In this document: piece by piece, positions 59,246 to 64,000 of the stretch | Position numbering within the stretch: position 1 is the first letter of the stretch | Layout: every line of letters begins with the position of its first letter | Assembly (NCBI RefSeq): GCF_943193175.1 | Contig: NZ_CALPDF010000007.1 | Coordinates: 114,840 to 178,839, forward strand | Reading direction: 5' to 3' | Origin: Neobacillus muris | GTDB taxonomy: Bacteria > Bacillota > Bacilli > Bacillales > Cytobacillaceae | DNA: 64,000 nucleotides | Notes under the pieces: generated by a model | Seen by the model: only the letters and a program-made list of their open reading frames with translations | Told to the model about the DNA's origin: nothing | Database searches by the model: none | Position numbers and translations under genes: made by a program

Positions 59246-60241
59246 TCAATTCATCTTTACAAACGGTTTAATGGTTTTCCCATCGCAAAACTCTTCAAAT
59301 GTTTCTTTAAATTGTTCAAATGGTGCTACTTTACTAATTAAGCGCTGAAATGAAGCCTGATTCTCTCTGTATAAATTGATATTTTCCTCCACCTCATTTA
59401 ACTGAAAATAGAAAGACCGAATGAGGTAAAAATCCTTTCTTCGTAACGGAGGTGTAGGCTCGACGACAAATGGATTTGAGCTTTCTCCCATCACTACATA
59501 TGCTCCTCCCGGCTCAACAGCATAAATACCTGTTTTTCTACCTGGAGCACTTCCGCTTGCCTCTATAACAATTGAAAATTCTGCTTCACTGGAACCATCA
59601 TTACTTTCATATGGGATCGCTCCAAATTCTTTTGCTAAATTGATGCGCTCTGGAGATGGGTCACATGCAAATACGTTTTTAAATCCAAATGCCTGAAGCG
59701 TTAAAATTGCACCTAATCCAAGAGGACCACAGCCAATAACTAAAGTCTTGTCACTTGCTGTTTCAGATGGGTTTCTTCTTAGTGCTAATCGAATCCCATG
59801 TGCTGCTGTTCCAATTGTGTCTAATAATAAGACACCGTCCGTATCGGAAATATCCTCCGGTATCGGGATAACATTACTTTCTGGCACACGAACATATTCT
59901 GCATAACCACCGTCTTTCTGCCATCCAATTAGACCCGAGATGTTTTGACAGCGATTGTTCTCACCTTTTAAACAGAATTTACATTCCCCACAAAAAAGCG
60001 GGATATAGATAATGACTCTCGTTCCTTTTTCAATATTGGTTTTTGCACCAACAGAATCGATTACGCCGGAAATTTCGTGCCCTGGAATATATTCCGTACC
60101 ATTTAGGTAAAGTCGTTTATCTGAACCACATAAGCCACAACAAGATACTTTTACCAAGACCTCTTTTTCACCAAGATCGGTGGGAATTTCTTTTTCTACG
60201 TATTCAACTTCTCCATTTCCCAAAAAACGAATTGCCTTCAT
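59246..60241 (-). CDS. Zinc-dependent medium-chain alcohol (polyol) dehydrogenase
   Basis: About 331 residues. Catalytic zinc from Cys in CGLCGSD and the GHE motif (YIPGHEISGVID); structural zinc cysteines in CGECKFCLKGENNRC; NAD-binding GCGPLGLGAIL near 170. It resembles sorbitol/threonine/galactitol dehydrogenases and as first operon gene may oxidise a polyol to a ketose. ATG 60241 (MKAIRF) is nine bases after AAAGGGA; an ATG at 60250 is too close to it. Confidence 0.9.
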   Translation of the reverse strand: MKAIRFLGNGEVEYVEKEIPTDLGEKEVLVKVSCCGLCGSDKRLYLNGTEYIPGHEISGVIDSVGAKTNIEKGTRVIIYIPLFCGECKFCLKGENNRCQNISGLIGWQKDGGYAEYVRVPESNVIPIPEDISDTDGVLLLDTIGTAAHGIRLALRRNPSETASDKTLVIGCGPLGLGAILTLQAFGFKNVFACDPSPERINLAKEFGAIPYESNDGSSEAEFSIVIEASGSAPGRKTGIYAVEPGGAYVVMGESSNPFVVEPTPPLRRKDFYLIRSFYFQLNEVEENINLYRENQASFQRLISKVAPFEQFKETFEEFCDGKTIKPFVKMN

Positions 60242-60294
60242 AACTGACATTCCCTTTCATCTTTTGAATTTTTAAAATTGTTGAAATAATTATC

Positions 60295-60308
60295 TGATAA
60301 CGTTATCA
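60295..60308. promoter_or_regulatory. cre (CcpA) site, perfect palindrome
   Basis: TGATAACGTTATCA matches TGWNANCGNTNWCA at every position. It lies 54 bases before the dehydrogenase start and 58 before the LysR start, so carbon catabolite repression of the operon is expected. Confidence 0.75.
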
Positions 60309-60337
60309 TATTGTAAAATATATAATTCTTATTTTTT

Positions 60338-60356
60338 TATAAGTTTTACTTATAAG
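60338..60356 (+). promoter_or_regulatory. Putative LysR-type operator
   Basis: TTATAAG, five bases, CTTATAA: an inverted repeat fitting the T-N11-A LysR box, directly before the LysR gene's ribosome binding site. It suggests autoregulation and divergent control. Confidence 0.5.
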
Positions 60357-60365
60357 GAGAATAAT

Positions 60366-61235
60366 ATGAACCTTCATCAATTATTTATCTTCTGTTCAGT
60401 TGCCAAAAATAAAAGTTTTATTAATGCATCACAGGAACTCAATATTAGTCAACCCGCTATTTCTCAGCACATAAGAAGTTTAGAAGAAGGACTTGGGAAA
60501 AAATTAATTGAACGGCGTGGAAAGCTATTTCGTTTAACTCATCACGGAGAAACCCTTTATGAATACGGGGTTCGTATATTTAGTATGGTGGACGAGGCTA
60601 AGAATGCTTTAGAACATCTGGGGATTTCTCAAAAAAATATCTTGATCGGAACTTCTGAAATACCTGGTACATACTACGTACCAAAAGTTCTTCAGCGGTT
60701 TATGGAGCAAAATCCATACATTCATTTTGATGTCGGTTTTGAGGAAAATAATACAAAACTTATAGATAAACTTATAACAAATCAAATTGATATAATTTTA
60801 ACTTATGAAAGCGTTATTTTAAGAGATGACATTGAAGTAAAAAAAATCTATCAAGATGATCTTGTGCTTGCCATTCCACCCAGGCATCCATGGGCAAATG
60901 GACAATTAATAACATTTGAGGAAGTTTTGACTTTGCCATTTATTTTTTACTCATCAAAGTTTTTTGTACAACAGATATTAGAAAATATTTTAAGTGGGCA
61001 CAAAGTTAATGTGATTTTACAATTAAATCACTTTGAAGCGGTAAAATCTTGTATCATGCATGGAATGGGAGTATCACTATTACCTTATTCAGCAATTGAA
61101 ATGGAACTAAAACATGGAATAATAGCTACGGCAAACTGTCGAACATTTCAAGTGCCTAGAAACCTAGTTGCTATATACAAAAAATCAGAAGTATTCCCCA
61201 AAATATTAAAACAATTTATTGATGCCCTTCGGTAA
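60366..61235 (+). CDS. LysR-family transcriptional regulator
   Basis: 289 residues. N-terminal winged helix FIFCSVAKNKSFINASQELNISQPAISQHIRSLEEGLG (about 7-46) and a periplasmic-binding-like effector domain from about 90 (ILIGTSEIPGTYYVPKVLQRF). Similar in style to CysL/CynR-type proteins. It is divergent from the six-gene catabolic operon, sharing 115-125 bases of promoter region, so it is almost certainly its regulator, with a pathway metabolite as effector. AAGGAG precedes the ATG. Confidence 0.9.
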   Translation: MNLHQLFIFCSVAKNKSFINASQELNISQPAISQHIRSLEEGLGKKLIERRGKLFRLTHHGETLYEYGVRIFSMVDEAKNALEHLGISQKNILIGTSEIPGTYYVPKVLQRFMEQNPYIHFDVGFEENNTKLIDKLITNQIDIILTYESVILRDDIEVKKIYQDDLVLAIPPRHPWANGQLITFEEVLTLPFIFYSSKFFVQQILENILSGHKVNVILQLNHFEAVKSCIMHGMGVSLLPYSAIEMELKHGIIATANCRTFQVPRNLVAIYKKSEVFPKILKQFIDALR

Positions 61236-61299
61236 ATCCACTCGAATCATATAAAAAAACTGGGATAAGGTGGGAGGGACTTTCTACTTCATACTTTTT

Positions 61300-61530
61300 T
61301 GGGATACCCTCGCACTCACGAAGAGTGCGACGTTTATGTCAATTGATGTCAATGCTTATGTCGATATTTCAATCCTCGCACTCACGAGGAGTGCGACAAG
61401 AATAAACCGAACAAAGCCCAAAGCAACTGGAAATTTCAATCCTCGCACTCACGAGGAGTGCGACAAGAATAAACCGAACAAGCCCAAAGCAACTGGAAAT
61501 TTCAATCCTCGCACTCACGAGGAGTGCGAC
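61300..61530 (-). CRISPR. Short type I-C CRISPR array, four repeats, three spacers
   Basis: Repeats are 32 bp; in canonical orientation (minus strand) they read GTCGCACTC...GAGGATTGAAAT, the I-C type. Units: 61499-61530, 61433-61464, 61366-61397, all identical, and 61300-61331 with a degenerate 3' third, marking the distal end. Spacers are 34, 35 and 34 nt. The two nearer the expected leader end (61465-61498 and 61398-61432) are the same except for one base. No cas genes are in the window, and the leader side is occupied by IS66 from 61559. Confidence 0.9.
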
Positions 61531-61633
61531 CTGCTGTGTAAGCCCGAAATATAAAAAAGAAGCGTACCTTCCGGTACGCAACACAAATAGCCGGATATCC
61601 TGATTTTTTAATCAAATATACGGCTTTATTCAT

Positions 61634-63238
61634 TTATTTACTGCATTCAACCTGGATCATTTTGGACCAGGGCAAGTATTGATCCAAAATTTCTGGGTTT
61701 TGATGGATGTCGAGATTCGGCAGATCCGTCAAGAGCTTTTTTACGTATTCGTAGAAATCAACACCATTATTTTTGGCAGTTTCTGCGATACTCAAACAGA
61801 TGGCATTAGCTTTTGCCCCGGCTTCACTTACCGAGAATAGCCAGTTTTTGCGACCCAAAACGTTGGGGCGAATGGCATTTTCCGCTGGGTTATTATCAAT
61901 TTCAATACGCCCATCATTCAGAAATGCTCTTAAACCGTCTTCCCTGTTCAATGAGTATTCGGCTGCCTTGGCAAGTGCACTTTTTCCATAGAATGGTGAC
62001 GTTTCAACCCATTCAAAGAATTTATCTACAATTGGCTTCGAGTATTTTTGGCGTTTTTTTCTTCGTTTACTCGGAGACAAATGTTTAAATTGCCTTTCGA
62101 GTCGATATAATTCGTCGCAATAACTCACTCCGATTCGGCCATTTTTGCCTTCTGCTTTCAGCCAATAACGTCGATTATGCGCCCAACAATTTGCGAAGGT
62201 AACGCCTTCCAACTTACCATAGGCAGAATAACCATCGCAAATGATCGTTCCAGAAAAGCCTTTGATGAAACCTTCAAGGACATAACGGGCCCGTGATAGT
62301 GCACTATGAAAAAGAGTTATTTGTGGTCCTTGGCATGGAACACTTCGGGACACCCAATTATATGCATTCGTTTGACCGGACTTCCCATCGGATCGATTGA
62401 GAATTTGTCCATATGTTTCATCAATATGTAAGAGCGATTTATTCATCATCAAGTCTTTCATTCTTTCGTAAATAGGCAATAACCAATCGTGTGATGCACG
62501 AATGACCCAATTCGAAAGATTCTTATCATTGGTATTTAAGCCATACCGTTCCCATTCTTTTACCTGCCGGTAAAGGGGTAAGTATTGTGCGAATTTATCG
62601 TAAATGACTTTGGCAAGCACGCTTGGGCTTGCGATGCTGCGTTGAATAGCAGGCTGCGGTGCCTTACCACGCTTAATTTGCGCTTTTTTAAATGAATCAC
62701 CTTTGCAATCTTTACATTCTAAAGCGTGTTCAATGTGTTGAACTTTCTTTGTTATCGCTGGAATAAATACTGCTTCTTCACGTACGATTGTGCTGCCAAT
62801 TTCAATCATTTGTCCTTGGCAACAGTCACATAGCGCATTTTCCGGATAATAATGAATTTCTTCTACTTCGATATCGTTACGTAATGAATCATTTCGTTTT
62901 TTCTTTTTAATAGTTCGAACAACAGTATAAGAAAGGGTCTGTTGGCTTTGTTCCTCTGTGTGCTCAGAATCGTTAAAAGACGGGTCATCATCGAATAATG
63001 ACGCTTGTCCCTCTAGAGAGTTATATCTCGATTTTTCTGTTTTAGAGCCATATAAAAGCTTTGTTAAGTGCCGAAGTTGCTGCGATAACGCTTCGTTCTG
63101 TTTCAATGAATGATCCAATTTTTTTGATAGTTCCTGGTTTTGTTGATTGGAATGAGCCAACTGCTCTTCGAGCAATCGAATTACTCTTTCAAATTGATTT
63201 TCATTATTAGAAGAAGTATTCGCCACATCATTCACCAC
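61634..63238 (-). CDS. tnpC: IS66 transposase TnpC
   Basis: 534 residues, complete. N-terminal coiled coil (about 15-65, ERVIRLLEEQLAHSNQQNQELSKKL), zinc finger region with CDCCQGQM and CKDC (about 135-185), then the DDE domain: Asp in LLHIDET, Asp in IICDGYSAYG, Glu in NNPAENAIRP. A conserved C-terminal IS66 segment follows (GAKANAICLSIAETAKNNGVD). It catalyses transposition of the element. No frameshift is visible, so it may be active. Confidence 0.95.
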   Translation of the reverse strand: MVNDVANTSSNNENQFERVIRLLEEQLAHSNQQNQELSKKLDHSLKQNEALSQQLRHLTKLLYGSKTEKSRYNSLEGQASLFDDDPSFNDSEHTEEQSQQTLSYTVVRTIKKKKRNDSLRNDIEVEEIHYYPENALCDCCQGQMIEIGSTIVREEAVFIPAITKKVQHIEHALECKDCKGDSFKKAQIKRGKAPQPAIQRSIASPSVLAKVIYDKFAQYLPLYRQVKEWERYGLNTNDKNLSNWVIRASHDWLLPIYERMKDLMMNKSLLHIDETYGQILNRSDGKSGQTNAYNWVSRSVPCQGPQITLFHSALSRARYVLEGFIKGFSGTIICDGYSAYGKLEGVTFANCWAHNRRYWLKAEGKNGRIGVSYCDELYRLERQFKHLSPSKRRKKRQKYSKPIVDKFFEWVETSPFYGKSALAKAAEYSLNREDGLRAFLNDGRIEIDNNPAENAIRPNVLGRKNWLFSVSEAGAKANAICLSIAETAKNNGVDFYEYVKKLLTDLPNLDIHQNPEILDQYLPWSKMIQVECSK

Positions 63239-63316
63239 TTTTCGTTCGGATTCACTCCTATTATTATAACGGGTTAGAACGGTGGAATAAAGAAAAATTG
63301 AATGGGCTTAACGAAT

Positions 63317-63670
63317 TTAGAATACACCTTTTGATGACGGCTGAATCGCCTTTGGCTGCTGGATAGATAATCCCTCGAGGAGCCATCTGAGCTCTTTTTG
63401 GGAAAGATTGCGTACTTCATTTTCATCCTTCGGCCATTGGAGTTTGCCGTTATCCAAACGTTTGTAAAGCATGGCGAAGCCATCACCGTCGAAATATAAG
63501 CATTTATAGCGATCTTTGCTCCATCCTGAAAATAAGAAAATGGAATCACCGTAAGGATCCAATTCAAAAGAATCTTGAATTAGTGTGGCTAATCCGTCAA
63601 TGCCTTTTCTCATGTCCGTTTTACCGCAAATGATATATATGTTTTTTACACTTGTATAATCGTACTTCAC
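63317..63670 (-). CDS. tnpB: IS66 accessory protein TnpB
   Basis: 117 residues of the IS66 Orf2 family: IYIICGKTDMRKGIDGLATLIQDSFELDPYGDSIFLFSG and RYKCLYFDGDGFAMLYKRLDNGKLQWP are its diagnostic blocks. It is needed for transposition with TnpC, by a mechanism not fully known. The GTG start overlaps the tnpA stop by four bases, so translation is coupled. Confidence 0.93.
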   Translation of the reverse strand: MKYDYTSVKNIYIICGKTDMRKGIDGLATLIQDSFELDPYGDSIFLFSGWSKDRYKCLYFDGDGFAMLYKRLDNGKLQWPKDENEVRNLSQKELRWLLEGLSIQQPKAIQPSSKGVF

Positions 63671-63861
63671 GGATTTTTCAACTCCCTCATGACTGACTGG
63701 ATAATGCGCTCATCAATGCCGTTGTAGAAGGAAATTTCAACGTTGCCGGTTTTGATCGTGCAGGTAGGATTTGGGGAGACCACAACTGGATCTGCAATGG
63801 AAGTATTTTCGTTATCGATATGTAATTTGACGGGGACGATGGTTAGTTTTTGTTGCGGCAT
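63667..63861 (-). CDS. tnpA: IS66 accessory protein TnpA, short form
   Basis: 64 residues, shorter than the usual 100-130, lacking the N-terminal helix-turn-helix part of longer TnpA. The C-terminal pattern (VEISFYNGIDERIIQSVMRELKN) is the one found directly before tnpB in Firmicute IS66 copies. GGGAGG lies about eight bases before the ATG, so the short form is the natural start. Confidence 0.75.
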   Translation of the reverse strand: MPQQKLTIVPVKLHIDNENTSIADPVVVSPNPTCTIKTGNVEISFYNGIDERIIQSVMRELKNP

Positions 63862-64000
63862 ATAAAAGCACCTCCCTCTATAAATGTTGATATATCAACG
63901 GTTTGACCCGTTGGTGAAGTGACAAAAAATATTTTTCGACATGTTTCCTAACAAAATTTTTATATTATGTGAAACTATTCCAACATACGGGTACGCTACG
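63862..64000. other. Right end of IS66, non-coding
   Basis: Contains the ribosome binding site of tnpA and the terminal repeat (63990-63999). Only one flanking base is in the window. Confidence 0.6.

Larger units (their letters stand above)
61559..63999 (-). mobile_element. IS66-family insertion sequence
   Basis: About 2.44 kb with tnpA, tnpB and tnpC in the usual order on the minus strand. The right end at 63999 reads inward GTAGCGTACC and the left end at 61559 reads GAAGCGTACC, a probable terminal inverted repeat. An 8-bp target duplication cannot be checked because the right flank is outside. The left boundary is 29 bases from the last CRISPR repeat. Confidence 0.85.

Noticed and set aside
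61270..61554. Plus- and minus-strand frames of about 70-94 codons with repeated peptides
   Set aside because: The peptide repeats are translated CRISPR repeats and spacers, not protein.

Overview
The window looks like chromosome of a low-GC, spore-former-type Bacillaceae species (Bacillus/Neobacillus-like). The grounds are strong AGGAGG-type ribosome binding sites, CcpA (cre) operators, a lysine riboswitch, cold-shock and DUF3231 proteins, and overall protein resemblance. No rRNA or tRNA gene was seen. The genus is inferred; no database search was possible.

Layout. 1-860 holds the edge of a membrane protein gene and a decayed molybdopterin oxidoreductase (assimilatory nitrate reductase type). 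884-10360 is ordinary housekeeping: an ABM monooxygenase, a HAD phosphatase, a DUF1835 pair, an S66 peptidase, an APH-type kinase, a SWIM/SNF2 helicase and a DUF3231 protein. 10440-10836 is an unusual leader (small ORF with its ribosome binding site in a hairpin loop, then a terminator) ahead of an EamA exporter. 11827-19774 carries three near-identical DoxX genes, each behind the same 40-bp nested inverted repeat, interspersed with a His-rich permease pair, an aldo/keto reductase, an M29 aminopeptidase and an FMN-binding protein. A deleted group II intron follows the third copy. 20528-24438 has a drug-type MFS exporter, a hydrolase, a TSUP transporter and an M15 cell-wall peptidase. 24507-27356 is an amino-acid ABC transporter under a lysine riboswitch.

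27484-34187 is a complete hexuronate unit (gntR-uxuA-GPH transporter-uxaC-uxuB). Together with a large secreted rhamnogalacturonan lyase at 42476-45592, it points to growth on pectin, with cre-like sites in both loci. Between and around them (34357-47817) lies a gene graveyard: MBL hydrolase, sigma factor, GH18, alpha/beta hydrolase, methyltransferase, HTH regulator, lspA, RCC1 and NUDIX remnants. Several keep both ends but have lost the middle.

46961-52476 has a PP-loop ATPase, two VOC proteins, a MutT-type NUDIX enzyme and a PLD-helicase-DUF3427 protein. 52971-61235 is a six-gene catabolic operon (Zn-dehydrogenase, FGGY kinase, class II aldolase, aldehyde dehydrogenase, enolase-superfamily dehydratase, MHS-type transporter) divergent from a LysR regulator, with a cre site in the shared promoter region. 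Its substrate is unassigned. The window ends with a four-repeat type I-C CRISPR remnant with two almost identical spacers, directly abutted by an intact IS66-family element on the presumed leader side.

A family of GC-rich hairpins (GGGGGCCAGTCCCCC-type arms) recurs at gene ends in the first 20 kb.
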